Assembly (NCBI RefSeq): GCF_021917145.1
Contig: NC_061064.1
Location: 6,216,091 to 6,280,090 of the forward strand
Direction: 5' to 3'
Length of the DNA stretch: 64,000 bases
From: Hypomesus transpacificus
Lineage: Eukaryota > Chordata > Actinopteri > Osmeriformes > Osmeridae
The first letter of the stretch is position 1, and each line of letters opens with the position of its first letter. Positions 1 through 11,200 of the stretch are shown in pieces. The position numbers were made by a program, and so were the translations under genes. The notes under the pieces were generated by a model, which was not told the origin of the DNA, searched no databases, and was given only the letters and a program-made list of their open reading frames with translations.

Positions 1-3000
1 TTGGGGGGCTTGTGGTAGACGGAGGCCAGCGAGCCGATGTGGCAGATGAGCTCGTCCAGCAGGGTGGGCTCGATCAGGTCCGTCTCCTCCGAGATCAGGG
101 GCTTCTCCGACAGCACCACCTCCTTGGCCGTCACGGGGTCGGTGGAGAGCAGGCGCCAGTAGATGTAGCCTCGGTCGCGCAGGTCGGGGTTGTCCGAATC
201 CTGAGGTAAAACATTGACGAAAACCCCACCCCCAAAAAAGACGATGAGGTGAAATATGAATAAATATTTGAGGTAAAAATCCAAAACTGGACGGCGAGCT
301 TGTGTGAGGTCCCTACGTGTCCTCCTGTCTAGCCGTCTAGGCGTGCCCCGCTCACCTGCGTAGCAAGACTTAGAACCTGCTGCACCAGCTCCTGAGTCTC
401 AGATGGCTTCTTGAGGAACAGCTTGACGATGGCGGTCAGCAAGGTGAGCTGGACCTGAAACGCACGCCACAAAAAAAGAAATTATCTGACCTGCCCCGGC
501 GTTAACAACCCCTTGTCCAACAAATCCGGTCATTTGGTCGGGCCTCAGAGCTCTTGCTCGTTAAAAGTATGCGATCGAAAGGAGAGACCGAGGGCCAACC
601 TATAAGCCTTTAGGGACACGGGCACTGCAACGGAGACGAACGTCTTCATTCCCCTGGTCTCAAATCCCCCTAAAAACGCCTCGAACACACTCAGAGAGCC
701 ACATCGTTTCCCTGCATGGTCGGGAGGCAACAGACCTGGGTGCTCTCGTCGTGGAAGCCCTCCAGGAAGCTCTCCAGCAGCTCGTCGGCGTTGTCGATCC
801 TCTCGGCGTACTCGCCCACGATCCAGATCATGGCGGCGCGCGCGTCCGGTTCGTCCAGGGAGTCCAGGTTCTCACAGAGCGTGGCGATGATGCTCTCGTA
901 CCTGAGGGAGGGAGGGGTTGGGGGTTGGGAGGGTAGATGCATCATCCGGCTTAGGTCATCATGCGCTTACCGTAGTGTGAATACACTTTCTGCGGGACCG
1001 AGACAGGCCTGAAGGGGTTCGGGGCAGCGTGGTCAACGGGTTACCGTGTAAAAGCCCAACTTCATACCGCGGAAGGAATTCAGTCCCTTCACTTATAAAC
1101 ATAACCTAATCTTAACCACTTATAAACTAAACCTAAAGCCTGCCTATGGCAGCAAGCAGGAAATAACGGCATGCCTCGGGTGATGTCACGCACTTGTTGG
1201 GGTACTTGCGGAAGATGTCCCTGATGACCACGATTGCCTCCTGGACAACGTAGTTGACCTTGGTCTGGATCAGGTCCAGCAGCGTGCTGACGCAGCGCTC
1301 GGCAGATTGCTGTAAGGGGGCCGAGAGACAACAGTAAACTGATTGTATGCATACCGGAGGATGTGGCAGAAACTGATCGTGCAACGTTATCATGTGTTCC
1401 TTTAATTGTATCATGACTGTTTCACACTGCGGGAGGATGTTTCCTCGTGACTCAGTCTGAAAGCTGGGTTTCATTGATTTAACCAGACTTCCCAAAAAAA
1501 CATGTCCTCCATGCGTCCTCTAATGCTAGACTGGAACAGCGGACTGAAGCGGGAGGAAGCTGGTTGGGTGGGGCATACAGATGGAGGAGGACTTTTTGGA
1601 TCTCTGTTGGTGTGGGACTGCAGGGGGCATTGTCCTGGCCTGCGATGCCTTCTGTGCTGGGGGTCATTACCTCCACTTTGATGGCACAGCGCCCGATGGC
1701 CCTCACCGCCTTCCGCACAAAGTCGACGTCCACCTCTGTGGCGTACTCCTTCAGCTCGGCCAGGACCTGAGGAGAGCGAGGAACGTTCCGGAATCAGAGG
1801 ACACATTCGCATGCATGCCCAAACAAGCCCAGCGCATGGCAACAGAATCTTTATCAGCAAGTGGAAACTAACATTCACAGGTCTGAGGATTCATAGCCGT
1901 TTCCGTAAACAGACCGTGCAATTACGACAAGCCTTGCCCAATCCTCCTGCCAACCCTGCCCCCAATCAGTTTACTCTACGGACTTCTCGAGATAGGCTTG
2001 TGATTGTCCAGGATTGGGAAGAATGGCAGTTTCAATGGCCTTGGAGGGATTTACTGCAGACTAGTCTGGGCCTGCCTGACTTGTCAAACACTGGGGCTGT
2101 AAATACGAGACCAGCCTCTCAGACACTGGCTGTCTAGAACATGTTCACTTCAGTCACCACGTCTGACAGCACATCAATCCGCTCGAGCAAGCAGTGGATC
2201 GGGAATGACTCACTGGAATGTGTCGACATCGGAACTGAATGACCCTTCAATAAAGAGGAGCCTTTTAGAAATAACATTCAGGATTCAGGTGTGAATCCTG
2301 TTCTTCATTTGGGTAAGCTTTAGCACATCCTGCATAGGCCAAACCATGTCAATAGACGAATACAGGAAGCTTACACTGAAATGAACTGAATACTAAACAG
2401 AGGGCAACAACAATGGCCAGGTGTTAGGGGCATGTGTGTACTGGACAGGGATTTCCTAATGTCAGTACCTGGGCAATGTTAGCCTGGGAGGCCAGGCGAA
2501 TCATGATGTCCAGTTTCTCCAGTTTGACGTAGATGGGGTCGTTGTACTTGACAAAGAACACCTTGATCTCCTGCTTCAAGATCTCAGGCCTGGATGGAGA
2601 GAGAGAGAGAGAAAGAGAGAGATGGGAGAATGAGATGGAAGCCGCGACACATCAAAGGGAATATTAAGCGACGGTGACCTGATCTGAACCCAGACAACTC
2701 ACAATGGGGGGTGAAAATTGTAGTAAGGGAAATGCTGTCACCTACTGGCTATGTAGCATAAAGTACATTCGGACCATAATGTTGCAATGTCTACCTGACT
2801 ACCACATATCTGAACAAAGGAGTAGTGACTGTTTAACAAGGGAGTACAACACAGAGTAGGATGCATGCGTGAATGTTTTGAAATCATAAACAGAGGACAG
2901 CCGAGTTCCTGGGGGGGTTCGCGGGGGGTTCGTTCGCACCTTTTCTGGACGATGAGGTTGATGTTGCGCAGGGCCACGTACTGGACCTCGGGCTCCCCCG

Positions 3001-5120
3001 ACAGCAGGGTGACCAGCGGCGGGGACAGCTTCTTCAGCAGGGTGTTGTAGTAGTCCGAGTCCTTGGGCAGCAGCTCCAGGAACTTCATCAGCACCTTGAC
3101 GGCCGACAGCACCACGGCCGAGTTGGCGTGCGAGAGACGCGGGGTGACGCGTTCGCAGATGCTGGGGGAGGGGGGGGGGGGGGGCGGGGCAGAGAGGAGG
3201 CGATTTCAGAGAAAGGTTGAGGTAGTTTAGGTACCTTAAAAGGGGAGACTAAGGTACGTTTCACGGGTTGTGCATACGCGCACTGTCAAACAAACACACA
3301 CAAAGACTTATGGCCCACATGCTCCCGTGAGAAACGTCCAGAACCGTAAATATAGAAGCTCAAGAAAAAGTAAACACCGTGTGACTGCTTCACACGGCTT
3401 CGGATCCTCGCAACCCGTTAAACACAGGACACCCGCCAACACAAGACACACCCCCTACGCTCTCTCACCTCTGGGCTTCTCGCTCGTCCTTGGGGCTGTA
3501 GTTGGACAGGCAGTCCAGGATGAAGATCTGGCCCCACTCTGTGCACTCGTTGAGGGCCGTCAACAGCTTGTTGATGTTCTGGGGGTTCAGGTCCAGCAGG
3601 TTGCTGTTGGGGTGCGACTCGCTGATCTCAGAGAGAGCTGCGACGGCGTTGGCCACCACCTGGAGAGTACAGGAGAGGTGGGTTCGGTTACTCACCTGGT
3701 ACTAATGGCTGGCTTCTAGGGCTTTCTGGGTTTGCGAGAGTGTTATTTCCCGACTGTTAAAACAGGGATGTCGAGGTGCGCCCCGGGTAGCCTACATGGT
3801 GTGCGCTGAGGCCTTACCACAGCGGCCTGGGTTCGAATCCGGCCTGGTCCTGGTTCCTGCATGCCCCCCCCCCCTTTGCCTTTCCTGCCACACTTTACTT
3901 AAAAAATGTCCTATGAAAAAATATATATACAAAAATAAAACAAACAGTGACGTCTGCTCACCATGGGGTTGGAGTCGGCGATGAGGTCCCTGAGGGAGTC
4001 CAAGAAGCCCTGGTCCTCCACCATCTGGGCGTTGATGTCGTGGAGCTTGGCCACGCACACGGCCGCCGTCTTCCTCACGTAGGGGTCCTCGTCCTTCAGA
4101 CACTTCCTCAGCGGCTCGCACAGGTACTCCGTGATCTTGTCCACGCGGATGCAGCCCATGGTGCGCACGGCCAGGGCTCGGATCAGGGGGTTGGGGTCCT
4201 CGCAGTCCTGAGGTGGAGCGGGGGGGGGGGGGACCGCGGGGGGGGGGGGGGGGGGGGGGGACCGCGGGGGAGAATCGAATTTAGACGTTGGTGTATTTAC
4301 ATTGTGTTATGGTTGGAATACTTTATGGGCAAGAGTGATGGCAGAAGGCCAAAGGGCATCACAAGAGATTGACAGTCGCACAAAAAGTTCAATGTCAATC
4401 CAAGTAGTGACTGAAATCAAATCAAAGAAATGGGACATTCAAACGTGATATCAGTGGACCTCAAAGTGACAAAAGGTGAAGAAAGGTGTCCTGCCTTCAC
4501 AAAGCTGTTGACAGCCATGATGGCCATGTCTGGCTGACTCTTAGCGTAGTTCATCAGGTACAGGTAGACTAGCTTTTTCAGCTCCAGGTTGTCTGTCTGC
4601 ATGCAGTTCACCACATCCGGGAACAGCGAGCTGGGAGAGAGATGTGTGTAGAAAAGAGTCAACAGAAACATTTGAAGAAAAACACTGCATAATAATATTC
4701 CAAAGCAAGTGTGACACCAAAAGGATCTTGAACGCTCATATATGTAAAAATTTGATGGGGCTAACCATGAACACAGTGGTCATAAGAGCTGCTACAGAAG
4801 ATATGCAAAGAGAGAGGCTATACCTGACGTCTTTACCCACAGTCATGGCAGCGATGACCTTCTTCACGGCCTCCTTCCTCTTCTCTTTCTTCTCATTGTT
4901 CAGCTCAGCTTTCAGCTCAAAGATCTCGCCTGTAAGTGGACCCAGGTGCAGCGTTAACCGCAGCCCAGTACATCCAGCTCAGTGCACGCAGCAATGCTAT
5001 TATCAGTAAGCCTGCACTCGCGTTAAGAAATGTGCACGGCCTTTGCACCTAGTTCCCTGTGAATTAAATCGTGTGGACTCACCTTTTTTGTTGGTTGTAA
5101 AATATTTGGAGTCAGTCATC
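1..5120 (-). CDS. ap2b1: AP-2 complex subunit beta (partial, 3' end outside window)
   Basis: This is the beta-adaptin large subunit of the AP-2 clathrin adaptor, which acts at the plasma membrane in endocytosis. Twelve coding exons can be read on the minus strand: 5083-5120 (ATG at 5120), 4824-4929, 4495-4630, 3962-4207, 3469-3659, 2940-3161, 2469-2589, 1671-1766, 1194-1309, 736-901, 356-454 and 1-200. They give 579 codons of a protein usually near 940 residues, so the hinge and ear domains lie beyond position 1. The visible part is the HEAT/ARM-repeat trunk, starting [12 protein letters not shown]. The residues [14 protein letters not shown] and [16 protein letters not shown] favour AP2B1 over its close paralogue AP1B1. 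All phases agree. The intron after exon 4495-4630 has a GC donor (AAG/GCAGGA). An acceptor at 5138/5139 implies a further 5' non-coding exon. Confidence 0.95.
3775..3935 (+). repeat. tRNA-derived SINE in ap2b1 intron
   Basis: The segment has a B-box-like GGTTCGAATCC at 3830-3840 after an A-box-like stretch, then a C-rich and T-rich tail ending in A/T-rich sequence near 3935. This resembles a tRNA-headed SINE common in teleosts. It lies between ap2b1 exons 3469-3659 and 3962-4207. The boundaries are approximate and the family is not assigned. Confidence 0.6.
4218..4272. repeat. Poly-G tract interrupted by ACCGCGG
   Basis: Two long G runs (about 4220-4232 and 4237-4260) are separated and followed by ACCGCGG. 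They sit in an ap2b1 intron, 10 bases from the exon ending at 4207, and would be C-rich in the transcript. Confidence 0.85.
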
Positions 5121-6060
5121 GTTGCAGTTTTTCAAATCTGAAATTAAGAATTTTATAATGTTTGACAAAGAACACAGGAAAACAACTACCTATATGGCAA
5201 TGTTACAGATAATTAAGATCTTAATCAAGGAACTGGACTCGAACTTCTCATGAAGCCATGTTTTACAGAACACATGCCATATGATTACTTTAGTCATTTT
5301 AAGAATATGCATTTGGAGGACATTGCGATGCCATCTTAGAAGTCACGACATCATACCAGCATCACTTTCACTGAAGAGCGACTGGCTAACACATAGAGCT
5401 AGCAGTTTTTATGGTTTCATACAAATACAACATAGATATTTCAATAACATTCGACCTGAAATCCTTACTATGGTGTGACCCCAAAACAGCAGCCAGTGCC
5501 AGTGGACAAGGGGGAAATCTGGCTGGCTAGCTAGCTCTAGTTGTAGTAGCAGATCTAGGGCTACTAGCTAACTATCTGGTTGATGTACAGGCGGCCAAAG
5601 CGGCCTCTGTCAGTGCTTGTGACATAGAGGCTAACGTTAGGCTATTTTATGAAATATTCCCAAACACAAGTCACTTTAAAATTAGATAGCTACATACTTG
5701 GTTTGATGTTATGTCAAGGACAAAATCCGACAGGGCGGTGAACGACGGTCTTCGCTAACAAGCAACCAACTGCTGAGTTATTTTGCCTGCTTTGCTGCAG
5801 CAGAGGTTTAGCTAGGTAGCCGTGGAAAGATGGAGAAGCCCGGAAAAACAAAATGAAGCGGAGGAGAAGGAAAGGCGTACCACCCCGGAACTTGTAATCT
5901 AAAGCAGAAACACTCGGACGTTGTTTACAGGAGGACCAGCTGTATCTCTATGGGTGAACCACGTTGAGATCGGGTGCGTGAGTTTAACAACCCAGTACTA
6001 ACGTATTTGGTTTTTGAAAGTGAATTTGGTCATTATTACTGACCGTTTCAGCGACACAAG
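5121..6060. promoter_or_regulatory. Divergent promoter region ap2b1/znhit3
   Basis: The 940-bp gap separates the ap2b1 start codon (minus strand) from the znhit3 start codon (plus strand). It should hold the 5' non-coding exon of ap2b1 and both transcription starts. No coding exon was found. The stretch 5516-5580 is rich in GCTAGC-like words. The bidirectional promoter role is inferred from the head-to-head layout only; no TATA box was relied on. Confidence 0.55.
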
Positions 6061-7289
6061 ATGCAAATATGCAACGTGTGCAGTGACCAGACGCCTAAAT
6101 ATCGATGTCCAGCTTGTAAAATCCGATAGTGAGTATTGGCACATCATCACATCAATATCAAGTTTTATTTGGCAACCAATGTTAAACCTTTTAACACCAC
6201 TGATTCACGTCTTTCTGTTTTGCAGCTGTTCGCTCGTTTGTTACAAAAAACACAAAGGTAAGAAGCACTGCGTGCTTTTTGTCAGAACACTGAATTTCCC
6301 GTGTGTCACTTATAACTTTGACCACATCACAGTTTTAGGTTTGCCATTCTAACAAGTAGGCCCACACTAGCCACTTTACACAGTGCACCCAGAAGCTGAA
6401 AGTGACAATCAGCAATATTGCACTAATTGTACCCCACTCGTCTTTAGGTTAGTATAGGTTTATAAGGTTAGTATAGTTTATTATGTGTATTAGAGGTTTA
6501 GTATAATGTATTGTATATTATCTTGTATATTTAAATGTATTACATGTTAGCTTATCATAGGTGTTATCTATGTTCTGAGTACTTATGTTATGCCAGGTTG
6601 CTTTGCGTTGTCTTATCCAGAGAATTTCAGTGCCAAGTTGTGTTGTTCTGTGCATCTGACAATAAAAGACTTGAACTGCAAGTAAATTAACATGTTCACG
6701 GTTCACCCAGATACCTGCCTGCCTTCGAAACCTACAGTGCAGGAACCAACTCCAGATTTGCAGAGAAGTTCTAACAACGGTAGGGCATCCTATCTCAGTT
6801 TTCGAGTATTTAGCATGCATCACCCGGAAACAACAAAAAAACACTTGTGATGGTTTGACCAACACTGTTTTTTAGCAGAGCAACCATGGACAGTTGAAGA
6901 TCTCCTCGCCGACGACGAGGAAACAGATAAAGTACCACTCGAAAGGCTTAAACTATTAGGTAGGACGTGTTATATACCTTCAAGTTGAATCCTGACACTT
7001 GTGCTAAATGTTACATTTTGGTATGTGGCTTCAAATGTTTAACTTTGTATTTGCCGTTTGTGATCATGATCTAAAATGGCTACTCCATCCATGTTCCGGT
7101 TCTACAGGTAAATCAGAAGAGCTTAAGGATCTTCTTCGCAACCCCCACCTCTGTCAGCTGCTTCAGGAAATTGATGCTGCTGACAGAAAAGGAGACGCCA
7201 TGAAAGCTGCTATGCAGGAACCTCTGTTTGTGGAGTTTTCAGATCAGTGCTTGAAAATTGTTGAAAATAATGAGTATAATGAGATATAG
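6061..7289 (+). CDS. znhit3: Zinc finger HIT domain-containing protein 3
   Basis: Five coding exons (6061-6128, 6226-6257, 6711-6779, 6876-6959, 7108-7289) encode 144 residues; the human protein has 155. The N-terminal HIT zinc finger keeps its eight ligands: C4, C7, C16, C19, C24, C28, H32 and C36, with the motif PKYRCPAC. The C-terminal half contains NPHLCQLL and MQEPLFVEFSDQCL, typical of ZNHIT3. The family member assists box C/D snoRNP assembly and is also known as TRIP3. The start was chosen because it opens the zinc finger directly, and the donor TA/GTGAGT follows in phase. The short third exon was placed by phase and by its D-T-C that supplies the last zinc ligand. A poly(A) signal AATAAA lies at 7359-7364. 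Confidence 0.93.
6409..6680 (+). repeat. Possible dispersed repeat in znhit3 intron 2
   Basis: The AT-rich stretch has several GGTTAGTATAG-like direct words near its left end and finishes in GACAATAAAAGACTTGAA, a form of 3' tail seen in teleost dispersed repeats. No coding capacity was seen. Assignment is from general appearance only. Confidence 0.3.
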
Positions 7290-8217
7290 TTTGTTTAAAC
7301 AGTTTGCATGTTGTCCGTCTACCACCCATATTGAGTCAAGTAATGAAATTTAAAGACCAATAAAAAGCCTCAGTTTGTGCAGATTTGTTTAATATTGATT
7401 GTAAATATGAAGTCATTACAAAGACTGTACACCAATCTGAAGTTCTCAAACTATTTACAGATAATGATGTTTCTTAAAATAAAAATGGATTGTAGCAATA
7501 CCTTCCTAGTTTAAATACTAGATATGCACAACTTGGATACAAGAATATTCATACAAAAACAATTGGATTACAAAACATCTAGAATTGATTACACTATTTG
7601 CATTTCAGGCAGTGTGGCACAACAGTGAGTTAACATGCTAATATATAGTATTAATATTCAGCAGCATTTATAAGAAAGCTTTCTCCACGTCCTTTTAGAA
7701 ATATAATTCCTTATCAAGTTAAGTGTTCATTTTCCCGCATGTTGGACAAGTGAACTATTAAATATAAAACATAGCATTTAATACACACATCATCTTCCTC
7801 CAGTCATTTAACGTTTGTCAGGCAATATAAGTGCCAAAGCATAAAAACAAATTAACCAGAACACATTCTAAACGAAAATAATTTAAATGTATTCCCATAA
7901 AAATGATCATCTTCTCGGGTTTCGTCAATAACAAACTGGGCACCTGACATTAATACACAAAAAACACTGCCTTTAACACAGTAATATACATCCATGAGCA
8001 ACTAATTGCAATTTCCCAATACGTCTACAGTACACTTAACTTTAGGTTTGGATAAAGGCACTTGCCATTTCACCTGAGACTTTCAACAATGATACCATGT
8101 TTGAAGTAAAATGTCCTATATTCTAATATCTTTCTACATTATTAAAAGGTGCTTGGATTGAGGCAGATCACTTAGTGTTGGAGATGGAATACAAATCAGG
8201 AAAGGGAATGAGAAGAG
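7290..8217. other. Convergent 3' UTRs of znhit3 and myo19
   Basis: This gap between two stop codons holds the short znhit3 3' UTR (signal at 7359-7364) and, on the other strand, the AT-rich myo19 3' UTR. A candidate minus-strand ATTAAA lies at 7393-7388, so the two transcripts may end within tens of bases of each other. No other gene was seen. Confidence 0.5.
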
Positions 8218-11200
8218 TCAGTTGTTTTCTAGCAGGATTTGGTTAAAACCTGTCACGCCATCAAACTGCTGTGCTGGGTGCATGTCCGCGTAGAGTAGTG
8301 GAGATCTCTGGAAGTGGAGCTTTACAGGGCCCTTGAAAGAAAAATGAAAATAACACTGTATGCGCTGTACTTAATACCTTATAATGCATCATTTGGGTGA
8401 ACATTCTTTTCACTTTATGAAAAGGGAGTCAGGTGGCTGAGCGGTTAGGGAATCAGCCTAGTAATCTGAAGGTTGCCAGTTCGATTCACGGTCGTGCTAA
8501 ATGACATTGTGTCCTTGGGCAAGGCACTTCACCCTGCTTGCCTCGGGGGAATGTCCCTGTACTTACTGTAAGTCGCTCTGGATAAGAGCGTCTGCTAAAT
8601 GACTAAACGTAAATGTAATGTAAAAGGCAAGGATCTCCATGTGTGAGGAAACCATCATCTTACCCTGGGCTGAGCTCTGATAGAGGCCACCCCCTGTTTA
8701 AATTGATTAGTCTCCACCCTGTATTCCCCTCTGTTAAGGGGCATGTTGAGTAGTGCCATCACAGACATCATCTTCTGGAACCCTGTGGCTGTCATGGACA
8801 CGGTGATGGTAGGGGCGGAAGCCAGAGCCAGACCCATGGGCCAGCCTCGCACGATAACCGGCTCCTGGAAGCTGGAGAGCTGCACAGAGCCTCTCTCCCT
8901 GAGGATTGGGTCCAACGCCGGCAGGTCCTCCTCTTCCTGGAGGTCTTCGGCATCATCCAGCTCCGCCTCAGCCAGGGCGTCCATCAGTGCCTGCAACCCA
9001 GACAAAGAACAGCCATGTCAGTCAACTCGCCACAGGAGTACGTGGCTGCTTGATATCAAATCAAATGTATGAATACTGCATCTCACCCTCCATTTCCTCC
9101 AGTTGGTCTGAATGACCGTGGCTGCCCTCTGCCATCGCTGGACCGTCTTCCTCACCAGCCAGGACCGCACCACTGCCAGACAAAACCAGATGATCACAGA
9201 GTCATCACAGATTTCTAAGAAGCTCTTTTAACAACATCAACATCTGATGCAGGGCCATGTTCATGGGTTCACGAGGCCTGCCAGCGACAAACAGGTGCAA
9301 TGCTTTGATGTGCAACCACTAATCTAATCACGGTCGTGTGTCGAACGGAAAAAAAGAACATCCTTCATTAGCCTCGTCAGATGGCGACATTATGGCCACG
9401 ATTGGTCAATGGAACCTAAGTCCTGTGATCCTGAGGCATGTCCTAAATATTCTCATGAAACCGGCCAAAGGCTGGTGGCCAGACGGGCAAGCCGTGTCAC
9501 ACATTGGCAACAGCAGGGCCCTCTAAGCCCTGACGTCCGAGAGTACACCTGAACACCAACAGGCGATTTAGAATAAGCTTTACCTGCTTGGATCAGGACG
9601 GCAGCTTGTCTCCGAGCTTGCCGTCTGCGCTGGCAGTGCCGGCGCCAGCAGCACTGGATAGAGAAGGCCTTCTGGGACAACACCCGGTTCCTGTGCTCCT
9701 CCATGAGGTCCAGCTGTGGGGCAGATCAAAGCAGATCAGCACTGGGGGGGATTAGGGCTCAACCCAGACTCACCTCGCTTTGGCTGCTTACGTCTGGGCC
9801 AGTTTAGGGCGAGAGAACCTGGATGTCCAAAGCCCCACTATAGGCGCAATGACACTACTGACCGATTTAAAGGCTCAGGCTTGTTCCATTTGAACCAAAG
9901 AGGTTTACATGTCGAGGACGCGTTTGACGATGATAACATTACACCCAAGTGTACATATACTGTCGTTTCTGTACGCTCGGTTGAGTGGTTTGCGGACACA
10001 TCACTGACCATGGCCTGCGTCAGAAACACTTTGGTCCTCCCACAGTGCACCAGGGTGCTGCGTGGCTCACTGTCAACATCCCGCGTCGGGTCACTGGCGT
10101 GGCTTTCTAACACCACTCCGAGAACATCCGCCACTGCTGAGCCAAGATTGTCCTCGTTGGAAGCGTCCAAGCCTGAGTCAGAGGGGGATGGGGGTTAGAG
10201 GGAGACAGGATGGGGGTTAGAGGGAGACAGGCTGGGAGTTTTTCCTGAAGCACTGTACACAAACATGGAACAGCGAACACATCTTGAACAGAGGTCGAAA
10301 GATTCAGGCTGCGTAGACATCATTCCTACCATGCTGATTATTTCATTCAAGGTTGAATGGATGCAAGAGTGCCATGACATGGTTGGCAGGCCAAAGTTAA
10401 TGTTTACAGATTCGGTAATACCCGGAAAACCCCATGACTATGATGATCATGTACTTACATGGCCATACTCTTCATATTACAAATTCATATCAAGAGAACT
10501 TTCTAGTACTTTATCTGCAGGCATTTGCGTGCATCAAAAAACAATGACAGGTGGACGAGGCCCATGCCAAGTTCACAAAGGGAAATGGAAGCACGCCATG
10601 CAACTGAGAGTAAGCCTTTACCTGAGAGCTTCTACAAAAGCTTAAAAAGGTTATTAGAAAAGTCTGGTTTTCTGGTGTCCATAGCAATGACAGCAGGGGA
10701 GGGAAGAATCTCAAATCGAAGGAGAGAAGGGCTTGCAGAGGAAGAGGGGAGACGGCAGAGCACAGAAGAGAGAGTACACCTTTGAATTCACCGAGCTGGG
10801 ATCAAACCCCTCCATATGATGTCACATCCATAATGAGTTGTGTCTCTACTTTGGTCAGACTTACCATTCCGACTTGAGTTGGAAATCAGTCCATAGCGTT
10901 GCATGAAACTTATGTAGGGAATTCTGCATGAAGAGGGAAACACAAAATGACATCTCAGGCAAAGTCAAAAGGAAAGATTGACAGCGTCTATACAGATATT
11001 TCTGAAACGTCATCTACCTGATTGGAAAGCCCGCCGCACTAATGTGTATGGTCTCCACAATTCCACAAGCCTCCAGTTGCATAATAACCTTATGATAAAT
11101 ACATCAAGGTTGTTAGAAGAGGATGTCATACACTTCCTTCCAAACCATAAAGACAAATAAACATTGAAATATGAAAAGGTTAAATGCTGGTCATGATAGA

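Noticed and set aside
3781..3845. A true tRNA gene
   Set aside because: The B box is good but no cloverleaf could be drawn with a paired acceptor stem; the following tail fits a SINE.
8430..8500. A true tRNA gene
   Set aside because: A- and B-box-like words are present, but the acceptor stem does not close and the sequence continues into a SINE 3' tail.
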